Made by a program: the position numbers and the translations under genes
The notes under the pieces: generated by a model
Told to the model about the DNA's origin: nothing
What the model saw: the letters and a program-made list of their open reading frames with translations, nothing else
Databases searched by the model: none
In this document: positions 36,526 through 46,900 of the stretch, piece by piece
How positions within the stretch are numbered: position 1 is the first letter of the stretch
How the letters are laid out: the number at the start of each line of letters is the position of its first letter
Source: Tetraselmis striata
Lineage: Eukaryota > Chlorophyta > Chlorodendrophyceae > Chlorodendrales > Chlorodendraceae
Assembly (NCBI GenBank): GCA_006384855.1
Contig: VCJN01002593.1
Span: 1-64,000 of the forward strand
Length of the DNA: 64,000 nucleotides
Direction of reading: 5' to 3'

Positions 36526-38240
36526 GACAGCCCCACTTGTAACAGGCATTTACACATCATCACCTCACTAAATGCTGCCCCCCCCCCCCCCCCCTTCCCC
36601 TCCATCCTCTCTCTCTCTCTCTCTTTCTTCCCCACCCACACCACAGCCACCCCCACACACACATACACACTCTCTCGCGCAGAGCTACATGCAAACGCGC
36701 ACACAGCCAGGTATCTTTACGAGGCCCACACCAGCATAGGCAGCATCAGCCCTCAACGAGGAAGCTGCCTATGCTACCTCCTTGTGCCGCTGCCGCTCTG
36801 ATCAGCTTTGTCTGTGAGCGCACCCATGGCAGCATATCCGAGCCTGCAGCCCCCTTTCCAACTGCAGCCACATCAGCATGACAGCGTGAGAATGCTCAGA
36901 ATCACGGTGTCCACCTGCCCTGGGTGGTTTCCAGCCCTATCCACGTCTATCTATCCAGCAGGTGTGTGTGTGTAGTTTGGTGGTGGTGGGGGGGGGGGGG
37001 GGTTATGTAAACCCTAGCCTGAGAAAGCCCAGACCTGCTGGCACTGGTAACGGCGTCATTGCTGCCGGACTGTGGGTGCAGAAGCAACGTATTGGGTCAG
37101 TAGCTGTGCATCCATGGGGCGTGCCGGCGACTTCACCGGTGTTAAGCGGCGCTGCCAACTGGCGGTGCTACGCCCGTTACATTATGGAAACACTGCACCT
37201 GGCGCCTGTCTCAGGGGTATGACAACAGTGTGTAAAGAAGGGGGCACAAGTAACAGGGAAGTGATATTGTGGGTGGAACAGCCAGTGTGGGAGGGGGGGG
37301 GGGGGGGGGGGGGAGGCCATGGGTAGCCCTTGCGTATGGAAGAAGTTTGAAACTTGATGACCACAGCCTGATGTAGCCCCTGGAGGGGTGGCTTGGATGC
37401 CCCACCATGAGCTGTCATCGCAACAAATAGAGTGCTGAGCACTGAACTATACCTCCTTTTGAATTGATGCATAGAACGAAAACACAATCAAGAAAACTGT
37501 ACCACTGTCATCGTCTTCCGCAACTCCGAATATCACAGATGGAAGGCAGTACATGATATGGAGCCGAAGACTAAACGCCCCGCCCGTGGGAAGGGCGATG
37601 GGTGAACTGTCGGCACAGCACCGCATGCGGACTCTCGGCGTGCACACCATGGATAAATGCCCCCGGGCAGTACAAGCATGAGTGAAGATGCCGCGGCAGC
37701 GCTCAGTGCATCATGATAAACACTTGTTCTCTCACACACTGTGGCAGGGAAAATTGAATTATGTTGGTGAGGCGGCGGATATCAAGCTAGGCGAAGTGAG
37801 CAAGTTAATGCGGGAGGATGAGCATCAAGGGGGGAGGGCAAAGAAAACGACATTTCATCCACTTCCAAATCAAGCCCCCAACCTAGGGCAGGCTTTTCAC
37901 ACAACATACCCCAAAATCAGGGCGGGTTACAAACAGCACACCGGTCAGATGAGGCCTCTTGTGTGACCACCCCCCCCACCCAAGTCACCAATGCCAGCCC
38001 TTGTTACGGCAGCACAGTAACACCCATCCACATGCCTGTATTTTCAAAAACACATTTTCCATCAACGCTTATCATCCAAATGGAGCTGTGCTGAGATCAG
38101 GGGACAAACAAAACAGCAAACTTGCACATGGTACCTCAATTCTGTTGTCAATAATGCTGGTACGGGTATCGGGAATATGTGGAAAGGTATATATGACTGT
38201 GTCATGTGCGCGCTATATACTATTTGTATGTAGTATACAT
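36526..38240. other. Intergenic with simple repeats, no supported gene
   Basis: Contains a C run (36577-36594), a (CT)n tract (36608-36624), CA-rich patches, G runs near 36986 and 37291, and a moderately AT-rich part from 37400 on. Small ORFs here lack recognisable domains. It ends where the tyrosine-recombinase element begins. Confidence 0.4.
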
Positions 38241-38267
38241 ATTTCAAAGTTGAGTCTGGTTTTGCCA
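38241..38267 (-). repeat. Repeat B, outer copy (element end)
   Basis: 27 bp, same as 38546-38572 (plus-strand core TTCAAAGTTGAGTCTGG). It marks the sense 3' end of the element. Confidence 0.7.
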
Positions 38268-38360
38268 AAAAGGTCGCGCAGGCTGTTTTACACGGTCAAG
38301 AGCCGAAATTGGCAGGAAGGTTTAGCGAAAAGCGTGGAGGGAAAACGGAGTCAGGGGGGG

Positions 38361-38547
38361 CGCTGCGTGGAACGCAGCGAAAACTGGAAGATGGCAGGCT
38401 CAGCTGTTCTGGCTGCTTTTATGTCTACTCGTGCTGCACCCAACAAGGGCGCAACAACAGTTACTAGTTCCCGTACCACTGCGCAGCACTTGTAGCTGAA
38501 AAGCGGTTAGGTCAAGGATGGAAACCCCATAAACTAGTTTAGATCAT
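38361..38547 (-). repeat. Repeat A, inner copy (187 bp)
   Basis: Begins CGCTGCGTGGAACGCAGCG (itself a short hairpin) and ends TAGTTTAGATCAT on the plus strand. Identical by eye to 41277-41463. Its right end runs straight into repeat B at 38546-38572. Confidence 0.9.
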
Positions 38548-38625
38548 TTCAAAGTTGAGTCTGGTTTTGCCAGTGTTGAGCGAACGGAGAGAGCGGGGGA
38601 TTGACGGAGAAGGGGTAGCGCCAAG

Positions 38626-40287
38626 TCATGAAGGAGGCACTGGGAAGGCCACCGCTGCGGAGTCCTGTTGGACTTGGAAGTGGCGGAGAGGGGCGATGTG
38701 TCCAAAGAAGAACCACGCGCCAGGAGAAGGAAGAACGTTGGGGTCGATGTAGTCCAGAACGACATCAGAGTTAGTGGCCCAACCGCCCTGGTAGCGGATG
38801 TGGGACAGTGGCGCTCCAATGGCGTTTGCTGCAGAGGCTGCGCCCTTGCGTAGACTGTGTGAAGTCCAGGAAGTGCCAGCAGGGGGGGCAGCGTTGACTA
38901 GGCTGACTGCTGTAGACAACCAGTCTGACATCGTAGTAGCAGTCCAAGGTTTCGACTGCTCAGCCACATTGACAGCCCAGAAGTTGGAGGTAGCCAAGCC
39001 AACAGTAACCAGGGGGACAGACTGGACGTTGTCGATGAAGTAGCGCAAGAGACGTGCCACTCGAGGGTGCTCGGACACTGGAAGGAGAAGTACGCGCAGG
39101 TCGTCAGGTCCCCGCCGGCCGGCGCGACCCTTCTCGCGGTAGATCTGCAAGGTGATGTTGTAGGTGTCGACATGCACATCTTGCACTCGACAGGAGACGC
39201 CAGTAAGGCCCCTGGCAAAGAACAGGAAGTTGACAACCGAGGCCAAGAGGGCTCGGTAGTCGAGGTGGGACTCTGGGTAAGGAGCAGACACAATTAGCTC
39301 GGCCTTTGAGACGAAGCGGTAAGCTACATCCGCAGGCAGAGGGACACGCAAAGGGGCAGCGTCCAGTCGACGCTGACGTAACATTAACCCACGTCTTGCC
39401 GAAGTGAGGTGTAGGCTGTCCTTGGCGATCGGGACGAGGTTGTGCAGCTCGAAGAAGGTGTTGATGGCAGACAGATAGGGCTGCAGCGACTTAGCTGCGA
39501 TATGCCCTCGCTCCCCGATCCAGGCAACGTACCGAACAACAGTAGCAGTAGTCGCCTCTAGCGGGCTGATGTTCTCGGAGTCGTGGCAGAACTCAGCGAA
39601 CTGAGCCAACCTGCCGGCGTAGCTCTTGAGGGTCTGAGCGCTGAGGGAGCTGGAGAGCAGGTCGAGCGTCCGCTGGCCTAGCTCGTCTGAGCCGAACGCG
39701 TCCTGTAGTCGGGATCGCAGTGACGCAGCCCACGGAGCGATAGCTGCGGGCTCGTCGATTACGTAAGTGCGTCGTTTTACTGACAGAGTGCCACCGGGAC
39801 GGCTACTGTTCGCAAAGTACTCGGCAGCAGCGGTTAGGTTCCCGGCGGTTGGCCGGTAGTTGCTGGACGGGTTTGCAGTAGCTTCAGTACGGGTTTGCGG
39901 GGCTAGGTTCAGGTAGGAGGGCCGCCCCGCGCGCCCTTCGCGCTCATAGCGCCTGTCCCGTGCGTAACGTACACGCGCGAAACTTGGTCGTTGCGAACCG
40001 GTTGTAACTCGTAGTGTAACAACCGACGAACGCAGAGATGGGGTTGTAAGAAAGGCGGATGGTTGAGCCGCCATGTGCAGGTGTGCGGATGGTTGAGCCG
40101 CACTCGGCTGTAGCTGTAAGAAGCGCCGCACCGAGGAAGGTCTAAATGAAGTCTGTAAGGTGGGGGGGTCAGGTCCTGACACAGGGCGCTCATCCCGTCG
40201 TTGAGCTGCAAGGGTGCGCCTTGCGGCGGTCACCGAAAGGTGGCCTCGCAAGGCTCCTGCAGCTCCGACGAACGGCGCCCCACACCG
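38626..40287 (-). CDS. Tyrosine recombinase (integrase) of the PAT-like element
   Basis: A continuous frame downstream of the gag-like ORF, separated from it by one in-frame TGA (40290-40288). The frame has no ATG near its start, which favours expression as a Gag fusion; the first in-frame Met is well inside. The N-terminal ~150 residues are low-complexity. An SAM-like core-binding domain follows (SSLSAQTLKSYAGRLAQF, AAKSLQPYLSAINTFF). The catalytic domain has the first Arg region (FLFFARGLTGVS), then HSLRKG (H465, R468 in a 541-codon numbering from 40251), GGW (W491) and LDYIDP (nucleophile Y501). This R, HxxR, W, Y set is the tyrosine-recombinase active site and looks complete. It would insert element circles at target sites. 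Confidence 0.88.
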   Translation of the reverse strand, partial: RCGAPFVGAAGALRGHLSVTAARRTLAAQRRDERPVSGPDPPTLQTSFRPSSVRRFLQLQPSAAQPSAHLHMAAQPSAFLTTPSLRSSVVTLRVTTGSQRPSFARVRYARDRRYEREGRAGRPSYLNLAPQTRTEATANPSSNYRPTAGNLTAAAEYFANSSRPGGTLSVKRRTYVIDEPAAIAPWAASLRSRLQDAFGSDELGQRTLDLLSSSLSAQTLKSYAGRLAQFAEFCHDSENISPLEATTATVVRYVAWIGERGHIAAKSLQPYLSAINTFFELHNLVPIAKDSLHLTSARRGLMLRQRRLDAAPLRVPLPADVAYRFVSKAELIVSAPYPESHLDYRALLASVVNFLFFARGLTGVSCRVQDVHVDTYNITLQIYREKGRAGRRGPDDLRVLLLPVSEHPRVARLLRYFIDNVQSVPLVTVGLATSNFWAVNVAEQSKPWTATTMSDWLSTAVSLVNAAPPAGTSWTSHSLRKGAASAANAIGAPLSHIRYQGGWATNSDVVLDYIDPNVLPSPGAWFFFGHIAPLRHFQVQQDSAAVAFPVPPS

Positions 40288-40290
40288 TCA
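40285..40290 (-). promoter_or_regulatory. Candidate UGA-CGG stop-codon readthrough site between Gag and recombinase
   Basis: The sense strand reads GAG TGA CGG. Both flanking ORFs share this frame, and the frame stays open for more than 540 codons after the stop. UGA followed by CGG or CUA is a known leaky context, for example in plant RNA viruses of the tobravirus and furovirus groups. Readthrough would yield a Gag-recombinase fusion. A nonsense mutation is the simple alternative. Confidence 0.5.
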
Positions 40291-41163
40291 CTCGTGCTCA
40301 CCTTCGCGGCCACGTCCACGTCCGCCGCCACGTCCTCGCCCACGCCCGCGACCTGCAGCTGCAGCCGCCACTCGAGAAGTAGCGGTCGCCTTGGCGCTGC
40401 TGGCAACGGTCGCCTCGAAAACACGACGCTCGTAGTCCCGCATGAGGTCCCCAAAGATCGCGGAACCCAGATGCTCCGAAGCAGGCTGAAAATGCTGAGC
40501 TCGCAGCACATCCAGAACACCTTGGTCACCGTGCACACGCTTGATCTCATTGAGCTTCCGTAGGAAGGCCAAACGAAACCGAAACGCCTTGTCGATGGCC
40601 TCGGCGTGGTTCCGGGCTCTCGCGAGGTAGGGGGTGAAGTCCTGGTTGTTGGAAGGGACGTAGGGCAGTAGCTCGTCGAGCGCCACGAAAAGGGCGGCCA
40701 TGTGGGCCCCGAAACACGACATCCACAAGTACTCCTCCTGGGCCGGCAGACGCCGGTCATCCTGCTTGAGGTACTCGTTCGTTAGGTCGGTGCTCAAAGG
40801 GAAAAGTCCAGGCACTCGGCTGACCGGTCGAACGGCCTCGTAACCAGACTCTGCTCTCTGCAGTAGCTCTGGCACCGCGAGGTAATCATCCTCGGCACTC
40901 ACGGATTTTGCTCCGACACGGCCGCTCTGGGCTAGCTCTAGCAAGTCGGGGCGCTCTGCGGCTCCCCCGCTGCCTGTCGGCTGTCTCGCGAAGCGCTGCC
41001 CTGAGCCGGAGCCATGTGCCCCTTCTCCATCAACAACGCGATCACGAGCCGTCAATTGTGCCACAGCTGTAGCCAGCTCTCGCAGTAATGAAGACTGGGC
41101 CCTCATATCTGCGTTCAACGACTGCAGCGTCGGCTCAGCGACGGGTTCTTCTCCATCTGACAT
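40288..41163 (-). CDS. Gag-like protein of the PAT-like element, 291 aa
   Basis: Starts at the ATG at 41163 (MSDGEEPVAEPTLQSL) and ends at TGA 40290-40288. It has an acidic N-terminus, a helix likely to form a short coiled coil (SLLRELATAVAQLTARD), a predominantly helical middle (EEYLWMSCFGAHMAALFVAL, FRFRLAFLRKLNEIKRVHGD) and a C-terminal Arg-Gly tail (GRGRGRGRGGGRGRG) that would bind nucleic acid in place of a zinc knuckle. The role as Gag is inferred from position, composition and tail; there is no sequence-level match I can name. The stop is followed by CGG. Confidence 0.7.
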   Translation of the reverse strand: MSDGEEPVAEPTLQSLNADMRAQSSLLRELATAVAQLTARDRVVDGEGAHGSGSGQRFARQPTGSGGAAERPDLLELAQSGRVGAKSVSAEDDYLAVPELLQRAESGYEAVRPVSRVPGLFPLSTDLTNEYLKQDDRRLPAQEEYLWMSCFGAHMAALFVALDELLPYVPSNNQDFTPYLARARNHAEAIDKAFRFRLAFLRKLNEIKRVHGDQGVLDVLRAQHFQPASEHLGSAIFGDLMRDYERRVFEATVASSAKATATSRVAAAAAGRGRGRGRGGGRGRGREGEHE

Positions 41164-41276
41164 AGTAACGCACGGACGTACGGACGAGAATATCACACTC
41201 GGGTGGCGAGCCGGGTGTGGTCTTGAACAACCTGGGGTGACCTTGCTCGCAACGGGTTACGAGACAGTTTTTACAT

Positions 41277-41463
41277 CGCTGCGTGGAACGCAGCGAAAAC
41301 TGGAAGATGGCAGGCTCAGCTGTTCTGGCTGCTTTTATGTCTACTCGTGCTGCACCCAACAAGGGCGCAACAACAGTTACTAGTTCCCGTACCACTGCGC
41401 AGCACTTGTAGCTGAAAAGCGGTTAGGTCAAGGATGGAAACCCCATAAACTAGTTTAGATCAT
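41277..41463 (-). repeat. Repeat A, outer copy (element end, 187 bp)
   Basis: Sense 5' end of the element, identical by eye to 38361-38547. It lies 113 nt upstream of the Gag ATG, so the element promoter is probably inside or just after it. Confidence 0.9.
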
Positions 41464-41843
41464 ACATTTTATCATGTAGAATATACATACGTATGTGTGA
41501 ATATACATTCGCACAGGCGCGCGTGGCACGCGTTTCGAACGCGCGCTCAGCACATCGCCGCCCGTTCTCGGTGCTCATCAAGCGCGCCGACCGACGGCGC
41601 GGGACGAGCAGCGACGGCGGCCGACCACGGCGCGTCGCCGTCACCAGCAGCCCGTATGTCGCCGCCTCGCCGGTGCGACATCGCGCGCAACGACCTGCTG
41701 GCGGCGGTGTCCTGTTTACCGCTGTTCCCTACCTCCTTATTGGTACCAGTACCGGAACACGCAACTGGCCGCCGCCAGTCCCAGCTGCTCGAGCGCGTTG
41801 CGAAGACCACGCCGTTGCCTGCGACCGCGAGGCGGCAGCCGGG
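41464..41843. other. Spacer between the element and PPAN
   Basis: A short AT-rich stretch with ATATACAT repeats at 41470-41505, then GC-rich DNA that is probably the PPAN promoter and 5' UTR. It includes GGTACCAGTACCGG near 41741. Open frames on both strands show no domain. Confidence 0.4.
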
Positions 41844-43950
41844 ATGGCGAAGCCGAGGGTCCCCCCCCGCCCCCCCACCACCATCCAACCCCTTTGTCCT
41901 CCTTCCCCGTATGCTTGCATGCCGTAAGGTCGGCTGCGCCGCGAGCGAAGGCATTACCTCAGGACGAACGAATACGCTGGCGCCCACCTTTACCCGCTTT
42001 TAACGTCAGCTTCCGCCCCAAGCTTGTCGGCCGCGGTGGCTTCCAGATGGTGGAATTGAAGGCATGTGCGGGCGGTTGTTGGCCAGTGTGGTGCGGGGCT
42101 GCATGCAGCGGCTGGGTGGATGGATGGCGCGGGCGAGCGGCAGGGGCCGGGCTGACTCAGTGCCCCGCGACGTGCAGAGGAAGAAGCGCACTCACGCGGT
42201 GCAGGAGGTGGATCCCTCCAAGAAGCCGGAGCCCAAGAGCTTTGTGTTCCGGCGGGGCCGCCATGGGGTAGGCGCCCCTCAGAACCCTGCGCGGCACTGA
42301 TGGAAGGGGAGAGAGGGAAGAAAGGCGCGCGCGCGCGCGCGTGTGTGTGGTGGTGGTAGTGTCTGACGCGTGGCGTGGCTGCTGCCTTGCAGATGGCGCT
42401 GTACGATCTGGAGAAGGACATGCGCAAGCTGATGATGCCTAACACCGCACTCAACCTCAAGGTGCGCTGGCCACAAGCACCCTCAGCATGCATTCAGGGT
42501 GGCTCTGTGTCCCAAGGTGAGTGAGCAAGCAGCAGGGTGATGGCGGCTGTGTGGCTGAAGTGATGGCGGGTGCGCAGGAGTCCAAGAGCAACACGCTGAA
42601 GGACTTTGTCAACGTGGCGGGCCCCATGGGGGTCACGCACTTTGTGATGCTTACTGCCACCGACAACGCCTCGTATCTGAAGATCGCAAAGTCGCCGCGG
42701 GTGAGCCCCCCCCCCCCCCCCCCCCCCGGTGCCGTCAGCCATCCACCCCCCATGCCCTCCTGAGCTGGCTGCCAGCATCAGTCTCCCGCACTCGCCTGGG
42801 CACTGACTGGCCTGCCCCTACGCCCACCACACCCACCAGGGCCCTACTTTGACAATGCGCATCCACAGCTACGCGCTGATGCGTGACGTGCTGAGCGTGC
42901 AGCAGCGCCCGCACTGCCCCCAGGAGATGTTCCTCACGCCTCCGCTGGTCCGCGCCACTGCCGCGCCTGCCTCTTGCCCTCATCCCCCCCCTCCCCCTCC
43001 AGCACACACACTGCTGTACCGCTCGCATCCTGCGCCGTACCTCACTACACCCCCCCCCCCCCCCTTCCTGCTGTACTCCCCAGGTGGTGATGAACAACTT
43101 TGGCTCGCGCGAGGAGCTCAAGCTGGCAGCCACCATGTTTCAGCATCTCTTCCCCGCCATCAATGTGAGCAAGGTCAAGCTGAAGACCTGCCAGGTGACT
43201 CCCGCACAATACCACACTGTCCCCACCCCAACCCACACGACACTTTCCCCACTGCATATCAACCCTTTCAGACATCTGCGCTGCTGAGCTGACCCGCCTG
43301 TCTGCTGCTGTTGCTGCCCTCCCCCCTCCTCCAACGGCAGCGGGTGGTGCTCCTAAACCACAACCCCGAGACCGGCCGCATCTCCATGCGGCACTACAAC
43401 ATTGGCGTGCAGCCGTCTGGCGTGAGCAAAGGCATCCGCAACCTGGTGCAGGTGAGAACCTCCCCCCCCCCTCCCCCAGCCCCCGAAGCCCCCCCCCCAC
43501 CCCCCCCGCGCCCCAACACGCGCGCGCGCTTCCCCCTTCAGGGCCTCCCAGCCTCTCCATCTTCATCTGCTTTGGCCAGTTGTGGCCAATACCTAATGCC
43601 ACTGAAGTTGTGGGCCTCACTCAGTAGTGCTGATGTTGCCTATTGGGTTACCGGCTCGCTTGGTCCTGTCGCGGCAGTAAATCTTCGCCATCCTAATGCT
43701 TCGGCGCGGGCACGTACGCAATGGCAGCAGGGCAGTTTCCCCTCTGCTGGTGCTTGGGTGGGAGATGGGCGCGGTAAGGGGTCAGCTGGCCGCATTTCTC
43801 TTTCGTCAAATCGCAGCCGGTGTCTAATCACTTTTACGAGGTGCCCTGCCCTACATCCCTACCTTCTCTCCCCTTGGCAGCCACGCCGCCGTTGGCTGTC
43901 AACAACGTTTTGTGCGGGTGCTCCAAGTATATTAGGTGGGGTTTTTTTTT

Positions 43951-43981
<31 letters not shown>

Positions 43982-46900
43982 GGGGGCAGTAATGAGCAGC
44001 TGCACAGTGCTGCCTGCGCTGGCATGCTGCAGTGTATGTGTGTGAGAGCACTGAGCCAAACACCCTCAAACTATAGAGAGTGCACTTGTGGGCAGTGCAG
44101 ACACCCATGCCACATCATTCTGCCCCACGATACCCAGCGCGGCCTCCCCTACGGCGCCGGGGCTCGAGTTGGCATACTCTTGTCGTCAGGATGCCCCGTG
44201 CCTTTCCTGCCGTTCGAGCAGTCGGTCTTACACTCAAGCGATCCGCTTCGGTACATCAATAAACTGCTCTCCAAATGATTCTGCCGTTTTTTTCGTGGCG
44301 ATCTTTGACAGCACTTTTATCCATTCTGCGGGTTGGCGCGGACGCTAGGGGCCATGGGTCGGTTGAGATCAGGTGCTACCGCAGCCGCTCAGTCGCTCAC
44401 CGGCCAGATTGGTGGTCGGCTGGCCGGCCCATCCTTATCTCATAAGACTCTTGAAGTATACAATGGGCTGGAAGCGCCGCGGTGGACCGAGCAGATGTAC
44501 CGCGAGGCTGTGTTTTATTGCCCGCCTCCGCGCGGCTGTATCCTGACACCTTAACCCGGATGTGAGAAGCTGGTTGGATTCGGGTACGATTAGCAGGCGG
44601 ATAATAACCCCATCCAGCCCCTCCCCCACTTTTGCGCTTTCTAGCCTCCGGAATGAGCGGCCCTCCCCAGCAGGTAAAGAAATAAATCACGACAACAATC
44701 AGGGTCACAAGAAGGCTAATGTAAATGGCACGTGTTTGGGGCATCCATTCACAGCTATGTGTGCGTGTTTGCCAGCCATTACAAGTTCCTGTGGCAGGAT
44801 GGTGCACATAAGGCTGGGCAGGACGTGAGAGGTGTCGGATGGTTTTGGGGTATGGGCCATCCTGGCCGGTGCGCCTTCTGAGCTCAACGCCAGATGAGCG
44901 GTGCGCATGAGTTAGAGTTTGGGACGGAGAGGGGCGAGCGCGCTACTTCGAGGTGGTCCTCACGCGGTCCTTCATTACCTCCAGCTCGTTGACGCGCCGC
45001 GTGAGCGCCGCCATCTGCATCTGGTGCTGCGTCATCTTGGCGCCGCCCGCGGCGCCGGCCTGCACGCGCCGCGCGTCCTTGCCGGCCACAAAGGTGGAGC
45101 TGTTCTCGCCCGCCAGCGCCTCGTCCTCGAGCTCCCCGCTCTCCGCATCGGGCACCTCCACCACCGCCTGCACCGGCCTGGCGCTGAGCGCCTTGGCAGA
45201 CGCCCGCCGCGCCTGGGGCTTTGGGGGCACCACTTTTTTGCGCCCGCACACCCGGCCGATGAGCTCGCTGGTGGCGAAGCTGGCTGACTGCACGCCCAGC
45301 GCCGTCGGCTTCTCGCACAGCGACGTGAACATCTTGGCGTTGAGGCTGAGCGAGCTTCCCTCCGTCTTTAGCGCGTGTAGCTCGCGCAGCGACAGCGTGT
45401 CAATGGAGCGCGGCGGGTTGTGGGTGCGGTTGGCCAGGTTGAAGTGGTTGGTCCGGAAGATGCTGCCGAGCTCGACCTCAATCGCGGCGTCGTTGCGCTG
45501 GGAGGCAAACGCGTCGCGCATGACGGCGGCCAGCACGTCGTAGAAGGTTTCGAAGAAGTGCTTGTCCTGCTGCGGGTTCTTGTAGTCGCTGTAGTTCATG
45601 AGCACGCTGCCGTACAGCGGCGACAGCTCCGCGCGGTAGTGCTCCACCTCCGCTGCCAGCTGCCGGATGCGCGCCTCCGCCGCGGAGCTCCGGTCACCGT
45701 CCTTCATGCGGTTGTACTTCTCGATGCTCTTGCTCAGCGCCTCGATCTGGAAGCGCGCCACGAAGAGCAGCACACAGGTGTGCAGCAGCCGGTCGAACAG
45801 CGGGGTGTTGAAGAACTTTTTGAAGCGCTGCGGCGCACCCTCCGCGTAGTCCTTGAACGCCGCGTTCTTCACCTCCTGCAGGTTGAACCCTTCCGGTGTC
45901 GCCCCCTGCGCGCCGTGCCACGCACAGCCGACCCCGTCAGATCCCCCCCCCCCCCCTCCCCCTTCAAATTTCAACTCAGCTCCACGGCGCCGGGGTGTGC
46001 CGCGTCGGGGCGCACCGTGCCCTCCCTCCGGCGGTTGCCATTCACGCTGGACGTCGCAGTGCCCGGCCGACTACCGCCACCGCCAACGCCATATGTCGCC
46101 ATGCTGATCGCTGTCCCTGCCCACCCAACTCCGAGGCCTACGTCCCGCGCCCCCTATCGCTGCCTGGCCAACCAGCGGCCGACCCGATCGGTCGCCTTTC
46201 GGCCTTTGGATCTGCCGCGGGAGTCGCCGCGCGAGTGGCCGGCCAGAGCTCCGGGGAAACCGACAGGCAAGGAGGCTAGACTACGGGGGATGCGCTCCCA
46301 CTTTCCTCACTGAGGATCTGACAGGGGGACGCTTTGCTGTCACCGGTAGCAGCAGCGGCGCTTTGGGTGGAAGGCGGGGGGGGGGGGGGGGGGGGGGGGG
46401 TTGCGGCATGCTGCTCCGCTGGCGCCCTTCTGATGCGGCATGCCTGCCTGCGCCCCGACCGGCGCGCGGTGCCGCGGACGATCGCGGCGGCGCTGCTGCT
46501 GCATGCGGAACGACTACTACTAAAGGTACCAGTACTTTTCGTTCATTCTCCGGATAATAACCGCAGGCACGGTGTAGATGATAAATTATTAGCTAGCAAT
46601 AGGCTTGGATGTGTCTGTAATAATGATTTACATTTTCATGCGCCAGAAATAAGGCGAGTACGAGTACGGGTAATAAGCGCGCGGTTTTTTCCCCCGCCCC
46701 CGGTACCGGACTGGCATCAGTGAAACCCTTGCAGCGTCTCTACGACGGCCGTTTACGATTTTTTTTTATTTCTTTATCAATATAGTTTTCCCCTCATCTA
46801 CAATCTTTATTAGTATTGCGGAAATGATATGATGTGCAATTCAACACACTAAATACAGTACAATACCGGTACGCAGTACGGGCAGTAAATGTAATATGAA

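Larger units (their letters stand above)
38241..41463 (-). mobile_element. Tyrosine-recombinase element with PAT-like split direct repeats, no reverse transcriptase
   Basis: In the sense (minus) direction the order is: repeat A (41463-41277), gag-like ORF, recombinase ORF, repeat B (38572-38546), repeat A (38547-38361), 93 nt, repeat B (38267-38241). The two 187-bp A copies look identical base for base. B is 27 bp. The A-ORFs-B-A-B layout is the split direct repeat of PAT-like DIRS-order retroelements and of TOC elements in Chlamydomonas. The inner B/A junction overlaps by AT, as expected if element ends were joined in a circle. Known autonomous DIRS elements also carry RT/RNase H and often a methyltransferase-like domain; only 37 nt separate the two ORFs here, so those are absent. 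Identical repeats and long open ORFs point to recent activity. Confidence 0.85.

Noticed and set aside
35677-36549. 290-aa open frame antisense to SPC3
   Set aside because: It exactly shadows a clear SPC3 coding exon; its His/Val/Arg-rich make-up is what the reverse of a GC-rich gene gives.
38241-41463. Crypton DNA transposon
   Set aside because: Cryptons have a recombinase without RT, but lack split direct repeats and a gag-like ORF; the PAT-like layout fits better.
41493-42003. Overlapping ORFs upstream of PPAN on both strands
   Set aside because: They are Arg/Pro/Ser-rich shadows of GC-rich promoter DNA without domains.
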